From positions 1 through 51,377 of the forward strand of contig JAAYXE010000057.1 in the NCBI GenBank assembly GCA_012516075.1: 51,377 nt of DNA. The letters run 5' to 3'. The notes beneath the pieces were generated by a model that did not search any database, was not told the origin of the DNA, and was given only the letters and a program-made list of their open reading frames with translations. The position numbers were made by a program, and so were the translations under genes. This DNA comes from Chloroflexota bacterium. Its GTDB lineage: Bacteria; Chloroflexota; Anaerolineae; Anaerolineales; UBA4823. Below are positions 8,013-16,856 of the stretch, one piece after another (position 1 is the first letter of the stretch; each line of letters begins with the position of its first letter).

Positions 8013-9301
8013 TCTGGTACGGCTCCATTTTCAACCGGCCGATAAATGCCCACAACCCGGTTCTGCGGGCGCAGGTATTTCTGGGCCACACGCTGGATGT
8101 CCTCAGGGGTCACCGCGGCCAGGTTGTCCAGGTAGGTGAGAAACCAGTCGTACGAAGCAAACATCTCGCTGAATCCCAGCCAGTACGCCTGGTTGGTGAT
8201 GCTCTCACTGCCATAAGCGAAGAGCGCACGCGCCTGCTTCACCGCGCGCGCCAGGTCGTCCGGGGAGGGCTGCTCCTGGTGCAGGCGCAGGATTTCTTCA
8301 TCCAGCGCAGCGAGCACTTCATCAGGGCTGCGCTGCGGGTGAGGGATCGTGAGGATGGTGTGCAGGAAAGGGTCGATGGTGGCCTGCAGACCGCCCGAAA
8401 TGCTGACCGCCAGTTCCCGGTCCACCAGCGCTTCATACAGGCGAGAGGTCTTATTAGAGATGCCGCCCCCGAACAGGTTTAAGTTGTTGGGGCCGGTCAG
8501 CAGGCTGTCGAGCACCGTGTAAGGGTAAAAGTCGGGATCGGAGGCGGCCGGCGCATGGTAGCTGACCTGGATATACGTGGTATCACCGGGGCCCTCCACC
8601 GTCACCCTGCGCTCACCGTTCTGCTCTGGCTCAGGGCGGTTCGGACTGGGCGGCACTTCGCCGGCCGGTATGGGTTCGTACAGCTTGCGTATGCGCTCCA
8701 GCATGGCAGGGGTGTCGAAGTCACCCGCAACGGCCAGTACGGCGTTATTGGGCACATAATAGCGCCGGTAGTGCTGGTAGAGGTCATCACGCTGGATGTG
8801 GTACAGGTCCACCATGTCTCCGATGACCTCGTGATGGTAGGGACTGACGCGGAAGGCTGCGGCCTGTACTTCTTCACTGAGGCGAAAGAGCGGTTCGTTT
8901 TCATTGCCCTGCCGCTCCGAGATGATCACTGTGCGCTCGGAGGCGACATCTTCCTCAGTGAAAAGGCTGTTGGTCATCCGGTCCGCCTCTAACCGCAGGG
9001 CCAGATCAATCTTGTCTACTGGCAGGGTCTCAAAGTAGGTGGTCCAATCGAGATGAGTGAACGCGTTCCAGTAGCCCCCCTGGCGCGAGATCTCACGGTC
9101 CAGGACGCCCGCCGGGAACTGGGGCGTGCCCTTAAACTGCATGTGCTCAACCCAGTGGGAGATCCCCGTATAACCAGGGATCTCGTTGCGTGAACCCACC
9201 CGGTACCAGATCCAGTGGCTGATGATAGGGGCAGTGTGTATTTCTTTTAACAGAACAAGCAGGCCGTTTGAGAGGTGTATTCTTGTTATGGCATCCGACA
9301 T
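8009..9301 (-). CDS. M16 family zinc metallopeptidase, catalytic subunit
   Basis: A 430-residue inverzincin-type peptidase. HWVEH (His49, Glu52, His53) is the inverted zinc motif, and a conserved SERTVIISER stretch about 75 residues later supplies the third metal ligand. The second lobe contains SYHAPAASDPDFYPYTVLDSLLTG. No signal peptide or membrane segment is apparent, so it is probably cytoplasmic. It is translationally coupled to the non-catalytic paralogue downstream. A likely promoter (TAAAAT at 9397-9402) overlaps the stop codon of the gene upstream. Likely substrates are peptides or unfolded polypeptides (family knowledge); the specific role is unknown. Confidence 0.93.
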   Translation of the reverse strand: MSDAITRIHLSNGLLVLLKEIHTAPIISHWIWYRVGSRNEIPGYTGISHWVEHMQFKGTPQFPAGVLDREISRQGGYWNAFTHLDWTTYFETLPVDKIDLALRLEADRMTNSLFTEEDVASERTVIISERQGNENEPLFRLSEEVQAAAFRVSPYHHEVIGDMVDLYHIQRDDLYQHYRRYYVPNNAVLAVAGDFDTPAMLERIRKLYEPIPAGEVPPSPNRPEPEQNGERRVTVEGPGDTTYIQVSYHAPAASDPDFYPYTVLDSLLTGPNNLNLFGGGISNKTSRLYEALVDRELAVSISGGLQATIDPFLHTILTIPHPQRSPDEVLAALDEEILRLHQEQPSPDDLARAVKQARALFAYGSESITNQAYWLGFSEMFASYDWFLTYLDNLAAVTPEDIQRVAQKYLRPQNRVVGIYRPVENGAVPE

Positions 9302-9396
9302 CAGTTCCCCGTACGGTACTTCTTACCTCTTGATATCGCTGCGAAACTGCAGGCGGTGGTCCCGGCTGTCTGGTCCTGATCCGGGGGTGATACTCT

Positions 9397-9402
9397 ATTT
9401 TA
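9397..9402 (-). promoter_or_regulatory. -10-like element for the M16 pair, overlapping the upstream stop codon
   Basis: On the minus strand TAAAAT begins with the TAA stop codon of the membrane-protein gene at 9400. A transcript starting just downstream would have a leader of about 90 bases before the M16 ATG at 9301. No clear -35 box is visible. Confidence 0.4.
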
Positions 9403-10101
9403 CCTTACCTCGCCGTTCAGCCAGTCACACAGCAGCCCCGGCTGTGAGCCGCAGAGCGGCGTTTCTTCCCAGGAACTGGGCAGGCCGGAGAGCAGCTCCT
9501 GATAAGGGGAAACAACAGCCTGTAAACCGGTGAAGGGTTCGTGCAGCTCGGTCTGGTCGAGGGCGATATCGACGGGGACCTCCAGATGGACAGGAACATC
9601 CAGAACGACGGGGATCGTCTGGTTAACCGGTACGGTGAGGTTCAGGGCAACATTCAAAGCCGTGCCCTTGCGCAGTACGATATCGGTGGGGACGGATACC
9701 CCGTTCAGATAAACCTGAGCCTTTTTAACCGGCGTATCCTCTGTCAGAACAACCTGCGTGTTCTGCTGCAGCGGCAGGTCAAACACTACCGGGATCGAAT
9801 CGTTCACCTGAATCGTATCATCGACCGTAATCGTGGTGCGGATGTGGGCCTGATCCATCTTGACGAAGTTCTGGTGCAGGCCCCCGATCAACTGGTCGGA
9901 AACCAGGTTTTTCAAACCGATTAACTGCCGGCCCACGGTGATCAGGATGACGATCAGGATCACGTTCACGGTAATGGAGATCAGGCTGGAAATCGTCCAG
10001 AAAGCGGGCCCAAGCTTACCCTGCCAGAGGATACGGGCAAGATTCTGGGGATGGGCGGACGCGGATTGTGGTTTGACCAGCGATAAGAACCGATCTATCA
10101 T
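9400..10101 (-). CDS. Unrecognised membrane-anchored protein with repeated beta-rich segments
   Basis: A 233-residue protein with one strong membrane helix at about residues 36-58, preceded by a short basic and polar N-terminus. The rest, probably extracytoplasmic, contains imperfect repeats built around D/N-xTIPVVxDxPV (NDSIPVVFDLPL and NQTIPVVLDVPV) alternating with Val/Leu-rich strands, and ends with a pair of cysteines (TPLCGSQPGLLCDW). This suggests a beta-sheet-rich domain. I cannot assign a function. A CAGGAGTA ribosome binding site precedes the ATG, and a TATAGT -10 candidate lies at 10152-10157 on the minus strand. Confidence 0.75.
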   Translation of the reverse strand: MIDRFLSLVKPQSASAHPQNLARILWQGKLGPAFWTISSLISITVNVILIVILITVGRQLIGLKNLVSDQLIGGLHQNFVKMDQAHIRTTITVDDTIQVNDSIPVVFDLPLQQNTQVVLTEDTPVKKAQVYLNGVSVPTDIVLRKGTALNVALNLTVPVNQTIPVVLDVPVHLEVPVDIALDQTELHEPFTGLQAVVSPYQELLSGLPSSWEETPLCGSQPGLLCDWLNGEVR

Positions 10102-10250
10102 GAGACATACTCCTGCCAGATGGATGCAGCGCGTAAAATTCGCGTAAAGAAACTATAGCATATCCATCTTCAGAAAGTCCCTTTACAGCCGCCAAGCTTA
10201 CCGGATTGTAAACAAGCTGTTCGTGATTCTGTGCACAAGAGACCGGTCGC

Positions 10251-10279
10251 TTGTACAATTATTCAGGGCCAGCTATAAT
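10251..10279 (+). promoter_or_regulatory. Promoter of the NADP reductase gene
   Basis: TTGTAC (10251-10256) and TATAAT (10274-10279) are separated by 17 bases, a good sigma-70-type arrangement. Transcription would start near 10286, leaving a leader of about 63 bases before the ATG at 10349. Confidence 0.65.
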
Positions 10280-10348
10280 GAACCCGGCCTGAAGATTCCG
10301 CAGTGGCAGTCTCTGACGAAAAGGCCTTTCAACAGGGGAGGAAAAAAT

Positions 10349-11713
10349 ATGACCCAGAAACCAGATAATGATCTTCAACCGATCGTGGCCGTCATCGGCG
10401 CCGGTCCGGCAGGCCTGTACGCTGCCAGGCAGCTCGCCTCCGAGGGAGTGCGGGTTGTGCTGATCAACCGCGATATCAAACCAGGCGGCCTGGCCGAGTA
10501 CGGCATTTACCACGATAAGCACAAAATGAAAGAAGGACTGCGCAAGCAGTTCCGCCAGATTCTTGAAAATCCCAAAATCGATTATCTCGGAAATCTGACT
10601 GTTGGACTGCAGAGCGATCTTCACCTGCAGGACCTGCTGGATATGGGGTTCCATGCCATCCTCGTCACGGTTGGGGCACAGGGAACCAAATGGCTGGGCC
10701 TTCCAGGGGAAGATCTGAAGGGCGTCTATCACGCCAAAGACCTGGTCTATCACTACAACCGCTTACCCCCATACAGCACTCAGGAATTCCTGATCGGCAA
10801 GCGGGTGGCCCTGATCGGCGTTGGCAATGTCATGCTGGATATCGCCCACTGGACCATTCGCGAACTGAAGGTGGACGAGGTGATCGCGGTCGCCCGGCGC
10901 GGCCCGGCTGAGGTCAAATTTTCGAAAAAAGAGATGGAGATCGTCGCACGCAATCTGGACCTCAAAGCCCTGGACCAGGAAATCGCCCGCTGCGCCCCGA
11001 TCATGCGCGCAGTAGGCCAGGACCCCCAGGCCGCCAAGGATTACATTCTCTCCGCCCTTCCCAAGGCGCTGGATCCGGTCTCCGACACACGCTTCCGCCT
11101 GGAGTTCCTGGCTTCGCCCACCCGGATCCTGGGCGACGAAGATGGAAGAGTGTGCGGGCTGGAAGTGCAGGACACCACGCTGGTGTTAGAAAACGGACGC
11201 ACACGGGCCCGCAAGCTGGATACCACCCGCGTCATCCCGGCCGATACGGTGGTCTTCTGCATTGGAGACCGGGTTGATGAGTCTTTTGGGCTGCCCGTGG
11301 AGTGGAATGAGTTTGTCAAAAACCCCCAGCCAGACTACCCGGTGGACGGTCTCTCGTATGAAGCCTATGACCCCCAGGCCGGCCGGCCGATCGAGGGCGT
11401 CTTTGTGGCGGGGTGGTCGCGCGAGGCCAGCAGCGGGCTGGTGGGTGTGGCGCGCAAGGACGGTGAAAACGGGGCGAAAGCCGTTCTGCAGTACCTGCAG
11501 GCCCATCCGGGCAGCGCAGCCCCGGAACAGGTGCTGGACCGCCTGGAGGCCCGCCTGCAGCTGATCAGCCGCCCGGTGATCCGCAAGGATGATATTAAAC
11601 GCCTGGAAGCGTTTGAGTGCGCCGAGGCGGAGCGCCAGGGGCTGGAGTATTATAAGTGCCTGACGAATGAGGAGATGCTGGCCGCTATTGGCCTGGAAGA
11701 GGTCAGCGGATAA
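10349..11713 (+). CDS. Ferredoxin/adrenodoxin-type NADP+ reductase (FAD-dependent pyridine nucleotide oxidoreductase)
   Basis: A 454-residue flavoprotein. I chose the ATG at 10349 because GGGGAGG lies six bases upstream; the open frame extends further 5' but upstream starts lack this signal and would lie before the promoter. Residues ~13-40 form the FAD Rossmann motif (VIGAGPAGLYAARQ). The middle domain has the NADPH-binding motif with GVGNVMLDIA, in the adrenodoxin-reductase/FprA style (GxGNVxLDxAR). The C-terminal region EASSGLVGVARKDG resembles the FprA-type closing motif. Length also matches FprA (about 455). The expected reaction is electron transfer between NADP(H) and ferredoxin. A glutamate-synthase small-subunit-like role is a less likely alternative because the N-terminal iron-sulphur region is absent. 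Confidence 0.8.
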   Translation: MTQKPDNDLQPIVAVIGAGPAGLYAARQLASEGVRVVLINRDIKPGGLAEYGIYHDKHKMKEGLRKQFRQILENPKIDYLGNLTVGLQSDLHLQDLLDMGFHAILVTVGAQGTKWLGLPGEDLKGVYHAKDLVYHYNRLPPYSTQEFLIGKRVALIGVGNVMLDIAHWTIRELKVDEVIAVARRGPAEVKFSKKEMEIVARNLDLKALDQEIARCAPIMRAVGQDPQAAKDYILSALPKALDPVSDTRFRLEFLASPTRILGDEDGRVCGLEVQDTTLVLENGRTRARKLDTTRVIPADTVVFCIGDRVDESFGLPVEWNEFVKNPQPDYPVDGLSYEAYDPQAGRPIEGVFVAGWSREASSGLVGVARKDGENGAKAVLQYLQAHPGSAAPEQVLDRLEARLQLISRPVIRKDDIKRLEAFECAEAERQGLEYYKCLTNEEMLAAIGLEEVSG

Positions 11714-11731
11714 TTTAATTCCGGATACTGC

Positions 11732-11765
11732 GGAGGCAGTGGTTCCCACTGCCTCCTTTATTTTT
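11732..11765 (+). terminator. Intrinsic terminator after the NADP reductase gene
   Basis: An 11-bp stem (GGAGGCAGTGG at 11732-11742 with its complement at 11746-11756) and a 3-base loop are followed by TTTATTTTT. It separates converging genes. Confidence 0.9.
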
Positions 11766-12885
11766 AAAGCCCGGGGAGAATATCTTGAAGGATCCGAATC
11801 CAGTTCTGACCAAAGATCGCGGCGATATCCTCTTCGGAATAGCCCATATCGGTCAGGATGGGCGCCAGATTCTGCAGGTCTGCGATCGTATCGATGCCGG
11901 TAGGCGTGGACTGCAGGCCAAAGCCGCCGTCGAAATCGCTGCCCAGGCCAACATGTTGCGCATCACCGGCCACCTGACAGACGTAGTCGATGTGTGCCGC
12001 GACATCGGCAAGCGAGGCCATGTGGCGAGGGGCGCCTTTTTTCCAGTCAACGTGGAGGAACAGGTTATAGGGGACAATCCCGACCACTCCATCGCGCTCC
12101 AGCAGCCCGCGCAGCACCCGGTCTGTCAGGTGACGGTTGCTGTCGGAGCCTTTGAGCAGTGCCTGCGGGTTGGAGTGTGAGGCCAGCAGCGGACCGGGAT
12201 AGTGGTCGAGAGCCTGCAGGGCTGCTTTTTCATCCATATGGCTCAGGTCCAGGCCCATACCCAGCACGGCCATCTGCTCCAGTAATTGGAAACCCAGGGG
12301 CGTCAGCGGGCCGGGCTCACGCGTCCCACCGCAGTATTGGTTACCGGCCCAGGCCGGTGCCAGGATGCGGATGCCGGCCTCCCACCATTCGTCCAGTTCT
12401 GCCGGGGCGCGCACCCCTTCGGCGCCCTCCATCAACAGCACCAGGCCGACCGGGCTGCCCTGTTCCGGGACCTCCTCCTCTTCGCTGACCTGCGAGTGGG
12501 CTTTATTCTGTTCCCAGTCTTCCAGCACCGCGCGCAGGTCTTCCTTGCGCAGAATCAGGCGAAAATGGTCGGGATGGTTGTCGACGAGACGGTGGTAAAC
12601 ATCCACCTGCTGCCAGTACAGCCGGTTGGCCTCCAGCGGCGTCTGATAAACCAGCCTCTCCCAGGGACCGGCCCGCCGGCGCTCGGGGGCGGCAAAAAGC
12701 GTAGCGAACACCACAGCCACACGCCCGCGCTGGAAGTCGGGCCAGCCCAGCAGCGCATCGCCCACCCAGAGGGGAATATCGGTCCCGACTTCCAGGCGCC
12801 GCGTTTCAGCAGCGGCGCGGGTGTAATCCCGGCCGAATGAGAGCATATTCCAGGCCAGGTCCTGATGTGCGTCTACAATGAGCAT
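11764..12885 (-). CDS. Membrane dipeptidase family protein (peptidase M19, renal dipeptidase-like)
   Basis: A 373-residue TIM-barrel metallohydrolase of the M19 family. The zinc-binding N-terminus is VDAHQDLAWN (HxD). Other landmarks are LLMEGAEGV (bridging glutamate), LDLSHMDE, ASHSNP and GLGSDFDGG, in the usual order. Family members hydrolyse dipeptides, including L-D or dehydro-dipeptides. There is no signal peptide, so it is probably cytoplasmic despite the family name. The C-terminus ends with the common EDIAAIFGQNWIRIL, as in full-length members. It lies 29 bases after the mutY stop and may be co-transcribed with it. Confidence 0.93.
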   Translation of the reverse strand: MLIVDAHQDLAWNMLSFGRDYTRAAAETRRLEVGTDIPLWVGDALLGWPDFQRGRVAVVFATLFAAPERRRAGPWERLVYQTPLEANRLYWQQVDVYHRLVDNHPDHFRLILRKEDLRAVLEDWEQNKAHSQVSEEEEVPEQGSPVGLVLLMEGAEGVRAPAELDEWWEAGIRILAPAWAGNQYCGGTREPGPLTPLGFQLLEQMAVLGMGLDLSHMDEKAALQALDHYPGPLLASHSNPQALLKGSDSNRHLTDRVLRGLLERDGVVGIVPYNLFLHVDWKKGAPRHMASLADVAAHIDYVCQVAGDAQHVGLGSDFDGGFGLQSTPTGIDTIADLQNLAPILTDMGYSEEDIAAIFGQNWIRILQDILPGL

Positions 12886-12914
12886 GGTTTCAACTCCCTG
12901 TGCTGAATGGGTCT

Positions 12915-13991
<1,077 letters not shown>

Positions 13992-14068
13992 GCGTTTTTA
14001 AATAGATGGCAGTCTCCGGGTGAAATCTCGCATTCCCCCCTGGCCCAGGAGACCGCCAGCGAGTCCCT

Positions 14069-14371
14069 TTATATTTGAAATCCACTACGGGCCTGGATCA
14101 CTTTGTACTCGAAGTTTGTCACATAATCCATCAACTGCTGCGTAAGCTGCTGCCAGCCAGCGGAAGCGAGCACTTTCTGCAGCGAGTTGATGGTCGCCAT
14201 CTGAGCGCTGGTCTGGATCTGCGGCTGGTCGCCGTACATGGTAAACCAGGCATCACTGGGCTCCATTCCCAGGCGCTGCATGCCGGGGATGAAATCGCGT
14301 ACGACAAACTCGAAGTATTCTTGCTCCCGTCCAGGCAGGATGTCCCAGGTCATCAGTAGTTTGACAGCCAC
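14069..14371 (-). CDS. Small conserved-looking protein of unknown function, GTG start
   Basis: A 100-residue soluble protein starting with GTG; AGGAG lies nine bases upstream, which supports this start. The sequence begins VKLLMTWDILPGREQEYFEF and has the length and alternating strand-helix character of a dimeric alpha/beta-barrel (NIPSNAP/ABM-like) domain, but I cannot confirm family membership. It is 17 bases downstream of the MBL-fold gene and almost certainly co-transcribed with it. Function unknown. Confidence 0.75.
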   Translation of the reverse strand: MAVKLLMTWDILPGREQEYFEFVVRDFIPGMQRLGMEPSDAWFTMYGDQPQIQTSAQMATINSLQKVLASAGWQQLTQQLMDYVTNFEYKVIQARSGFQI

Positions 14372-14388
14372 GGTTTACAGCTCCTCCG

Positions 14389-15036
14389 TTACGATTTCTC
14401 GTAATTCAACACGACCACACGAGTCTCTTCCGGAACAGTAGACCGGGTGACCTTGATCGAAGGCTGTGGTTCGACCTCACCCAGCCCCATTTCTTTCAAG
14501 AATTTGCTGACCGGGCTCAGGTTTGACGAACTGGCAGGCGTGCGGTAGTGCATCGGGATGACAATGCCCGGTTCCAGCATGCTGATGACTTCCACCGCTT
14601 TCGCAGGGGTCAGGCCGCCGCCCCCGCCCACGGGCACCAGCGCAACGTGCACGATCCCCAGGGCTTCAATTTCCGTCCGGGAGGGCACATGGTTCAGATC
14701 TCCCAGATGCGCCACATTCAGGCCTTCGTAATCAAAAACATAGAGCGTGTTGCGCGGCTCATCCGGGCTGCGTTTCGAATGTCCGTTGGTCTGCACACCG
14801 GTGATAAACACACCGCCGATCTCATACTCTCCCGGGCCGGTGATGACATGCTCTTTCCCTTTGACAGCCGCCACATAATTATGGGCAGGCGAGTCGTGGC
14901 TTACGGTAACAATATCGGCCTTCAGTTTTAAGGGTTCGTAACCGGTGACTTTATGATCGAAAGGATCGGTCACCACAGTCGCCAGCCCGCGTTCAGTCAA
15001 CCGAAAGCAGGAATGCCCATACCATGTAATTTCCAT
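14389..15036 (-). CDS. MBL-fold metallohydrolase (UlaG/YtkL-like)
   Basis: A 215-residue protein of the Zn-dependent hydrolase branch typified by YtkL/UlaG. The start MEITWYGHSCFRL is characteristic of that branch. The metal motif is atypical: where HxHxDH is usual this protein has SHDSPAHN, then GPGEYEIGGV, HLGDLNH and, near the end, PMHYRT. The substrate is unknown; relatives act on cyclic or phosphorylated esters, or have no assigned role. An AAGGGAA sequence precedes the ATG. It heads a two-gene unit with the small protein downstream. Confidence 0.9.
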   Translation of the reverse strand: MEITWYGHSCFRLTERGLATVVTDPFDHKVTGYEPLKLKADIVTVSHDSPAHNYVAAVKGKEHVITGPGEYEIGGVFITGVQTNGHSKRSPDEPRNTLYVFDYEGLNVAHLGDLNHVPSRTEIEALGIVHVALVPVGGGGGLTPAKAVEVISMLEPGIVIPMHYRTPASSSNLSPVSKFLKEMGLGEVEPQPSIKVTRSTVPEETRVVVLNYEKS

Positions 15037-15179
15037 TGAATTCCCTTTTCCAGGGTGAAGCCATCATTCAATTTGGGATTAGTGTTCATCCGATGCTCCA
15101 CCTGTAAAGATTATACAACATTCTGAGTGACCGGGATGGGGGCAACAGCCGCGCCCTCACCGGGCGGCCCGGCGGCGTG

Positions 15180-15185
15180 TTATGA
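15180..15185 (+). promoter_or_regulatory. -10 element upstream of the concanavalin-like gene
   Basis: TATGAT fits a -10 hexamer and includes the ATG at 15182 that would be the longest possible start. If it is the promoter, that ATG cannot be translated, which supports the GTG start at 15215. No strong -35 is seen. Confidence 0.4.
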
Positions 15186-15214
15186 TTTTGAATACCAGCA
15201 GACCAGGAGGATTT

Positions 15215-16000
15215 GTGGCCGGAGCAGAATATCCCTACGAATTACAGCCCAATCTCAGCCCGGGCAGCCGGCTGGTCGAGACCGGCGAGAACGGGTGGCG
15301 GCTCGAGATCCCCGCCGGGGATGAAAAGCAGTACCGCCTGGCGCAGCTGGACGATTATGGATCACGGCCGCGCGCGGATTTCCCCTGGAAAGCGCCGCCG
15401 CTGCACATGAGCCTGCGGGCGCGCGTCTCCGCGCAGCAAATTCCCGGCACCTGGGGGTTTGGACTGTGGAACGACCCCTTCAGCATGGCCGTGCTGAGCG
15501 GCGCAGAGCGCCTGCGGCTGCCCGTCCTGCCCAACACCGCCTGGTTCTTTTTCGCCTCCCCGCCCAACTACCTTTCCCTGCGGGACGACCTGCCAGCTCA
15601 GGGGTTCCTGGCTGCCACCTTCCGCTCCCCGCGCTGGCCTGCTCCCCTGCTGGCGCTGGGCGCTCCGGCGCTGCCGCTGTTGCTCTTCCCGCCGGCTGCC
15701 CGGCTGGCGCGCAGGATCGGGCGGCGCATCGTCCGCCAGAACAGCGCCGCCCTGCAGGTCGACCCGACCCGGTGGCATGAATACAGCCTGCAGTGGCTGG
15801 CGGACCGCGTCCGCTTTGCGGTGGATGGACGGGAAGTTCTCGAGGCAGAACACAGCCCGCAGGGGCCGCTGGGGTTCGTGCTGTGGATCGACAACCAGTA
15901 CGCCGCCTTCACACCGCAGGGCCGCCTGCGCTTTGGGACCGTCCCCAGCCCGCAGCCCGCCTGGCTGGAGGTGACCGGCCTGAAGCTGGAAAGAGGCTGA
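15215..16000 (+). CDS. Concanavalin A-like (LamG/GH16-like) fold protein of unknown function
   Basis: A 261-residue protein starting at GTG 15215. AGGAGG ends four bases upstream, a far better signal than for the ATG at 15182. The layout resembles beta-jelly-roll lectin/glucanase-type proteins: GTWGFGLWNDPF early, then a Pro/Leu/Arg-rich insertion with a hydrophobic stretch (about residues 135-165) and, near the end, WHEYSLQWLADRVRFAVDGREVL. That last pattern is common in family 16-like and LamG-like domains. The catalytic ExDxxE motif of GH16 enzymes is not evident, so enzymatic activity is doubtful. The function is not assigned. Confidence 0.7.
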   Translation: MAGAEYPYELQPNLSPGSRLVETGENGWRLEIPAGDEKQYRLAQLDDYGSRPRADFPWKAPPLHMSLRARVSAQQIPGTWGFGLWNDPFSMAVLSGAERLRLPVLPNTAWFFFASPPNYLSLRDDLPAQGFLAATFRSPRWPAPLLALGAPALPLLLFPPAARLARRIGRRIVRQNSAALQVDPTRWHEYSLQWLADRVRFAVDGREVLEAEHSPQGPLGFVLWIDNQYAAFTPQGRLRFGTVPSPQPAWLEVTGLKLERG

Positions 16001-16036
16001 CGCTCATAAAAAGCGAGCCAGACAGGCGGCGCGTCC

Positions 16037-16064
16037 TTGACAAAAGGCATTCCTATAGTAAAAT
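16037..16064 (+). promoter_or_regulatory. Promoter of the tRNA cluster
   Basis: A consensus -35 TTGACA (16037-16042) and -10 TAAAAT (16059-16064) have a 16-base spacer. Transcription would begin about 25 bases before tRNA-Phe. Confidence 0.85.
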
Positions 16065-16096
16065 AAGTGGCGCTCTACGCAAAAAGAACCGTCCAG

Positions 16097-16169
16097 GCCG
16101 AGATAGCTCAGTTGGTAGAGCACGCGACTGAAAATCGCGGTGTCGCCAGTTCGATTCTGGCTCTCGGCA
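16097..16169 (+). tRNA. tRNA-Phe (GAA)
   Basis: A complete cloverleaf can be drawn. The acceptor GCCGAGA pairs with TCTCGGC, the D-loop contains AGTTGGTAG, and the anticodon stem CGCGA/TCGCG encloses CTGAAAA with anticodon GAA. The T-arm contains TTCGATT. The discriminator base is A, and CCA is not encoded. Confidence 0.98.
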
Positions 16170-16190
16170 CTCGAAGTTCAAACCAGCCTC

Positions 16191-16263
16191 GCGGGCATAG
16201 TTCAGCTGGTAGAACACCTCCTTGCCAAGGAGAAGGTCACGGGTTCGAGTCCCGTTGCCCGCT
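16191..16263 (+). tRNA. tRNA-Gly (GCC)
   Basis: The acceptor GCGGGCA pairs with TGCCCGC. The anticodon stem CCTCC/GGAG-type encloses TTGCCAA with anticodon GCC, and the T-loop is TTCGAGT. CCA is not encoded. It lies 21 bases after tRNA-Phe. Confidence 0.98.
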
Positions 16264-16278
16264 TCGATTGAAATAAGT

Positions 16279-16326
16279 GGCTGATGGCGGATGGCTGGGC
16301 GAACGGCGAGCTACCTGCCATCAGCC
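16279..16326 (+). repeat. Hairpin between tRNA-Gly and tRNA-Cys
   Basis: GGCTGATGGC (16279-16288) and its perfect complement (16317-16326) enclose a 28-base GC-rich loop. There is no T-run, so it is not an intrinsic terminator. It may guide processing of the tRNA precursor or be a small dispersed repeat; the sequence alone does not decide. Confidence 0.6.
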
Positions 16327-16335
16327 GCTTCATAT

Positions 16336-16406
16336 GGCGACGTGGCCAAGTGGTAAGGCAAGGGTCTGCAAAACCCTGATCACGGGTTCAAATCCCGTCG
16401 TCGCCT
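16336..16406 (+). tRNA. tRNA-Cys (GCA)
   Basis: The acceptor GGCGACG pairs with CGTCGCC. The anticodon stem AGGGT/ACCCT encloses CTGCAAA with anticodon GCA, and the T-loop is TTCAAAT. The length is 71 bases; the D-arm is short (GTGGCCAAGTGGTAAGGC). CCA is not encoded. Confidence 0.97.
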
Positions 16407-16443
16407 TTGAGAGCCGGAATGAATATGAAGAGCAATTGATGAA

Positions 16444-16497
16444 AGGCTCACCGATCACAGGGTCGACCCTGCGATCGGTGAGCCTTTTTCCTTTTTT
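16444..16497 (+). terminator. Intrinsic terminator of the tRNA cluster
   Basis: A long hairpin: AGGCTCACCGATC (16444-16456) pairs perfectly with 16473-16485, and an inner CAGGG-TCGA-CCCTG stem extends it. It is followed by TTTTTCCTTTTTT. Confidence 0.93.
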
Positions 16498-16525
16498 GAC
16501 TGTCAGGCCATTCCGATTTATTGAC

Positions 16526-16553
16526 TTGACAGATCCCATTATTTTTCTATAAT
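16526..16553 (+). promoter_or_regulatory. Consensus promoter with no obvious gene directly downstream
   Basis: TTGACA (16526-16531), a 16-base spacer and TATAAT (16548-16553) make one of the best sigma-70-type matches in the window. No convincing plus-strand ORF begins for over 400 bases; the next gene is the exporter at 17003. A pair of palindromes covers the expected start site. Confidence 0.75.
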
Positions 16554-16554
16554 A

Positions 16555-16586
16555 GAACGCGCGTTCGCGAAGCAAATTTGCTCCGC
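16555..16586 (+). promoter_or_regulatory. Two abutting palindromes at the start site of the 16526 promoter (candidate operators)
   Basis: GAACGCGCGTTC (16555-16566) is a perfect 12-bp palindrome matching the GAAC-RNRY-GTTC core of Bacillus-type LexA boxes. Immediately next to it is a 20-base imperfect palindrome (16567-16586) with a perfect core AGCAAATTTGCT. Position across +1 suggests repressor binding. Confidence 0.5.
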
Positions 16587-16646
16587 ATTTATTATCTCAA
16601 ATAAACACGCCTACAATGGGGTAAATACAGGGCGGAAAGGAAATCG

Positions 16647-16856
16647 TCAGTTTTTTATCGGATTAACAGCAGGTGCCAGCTCAACCGCCTTTGCGTTGAT
16701 GCAGTTACGCCATTCCTCCTGATCAAGCAAACAGTAAAGCTGCCACCTCGCAAACACACCTGCATCCAACATCCCTTGCAAGTACAGGTATAATCCGATA
16801 ATATCAGTCGGAAATCCGCAGTCTTCCACCGGGCCCGTCAAAAAACACAGCAGCAT
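16647..16856 (-). CDS. Doubtful short ORF or gene remnant
   Basis: A 69-codon open frame in the stretch between the tRNA terminator and the exporter. The predicted peptide (MLLCFLTGPVEDCGF start, then a hydrophobic patch and FARWQLYCLLDQEEW) matches no family I recognise. The frame stays open upstream of its ATG, no ribosome binding site is clear, and no terminator follows. It could be a decayed C-terminus or chance. The 16486-17002 stretch otherwise holds only the orphan promoter, its palindromes and the leader of the exporter gene. Confidence 0.25.
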   Translation of the reverse strand: MLLCFLTGPVEDCGFPTDIIGLYLYLQGMLDAGVFARWQLYCLLDQEEWRNCINAKAVELAPAVNPIKN

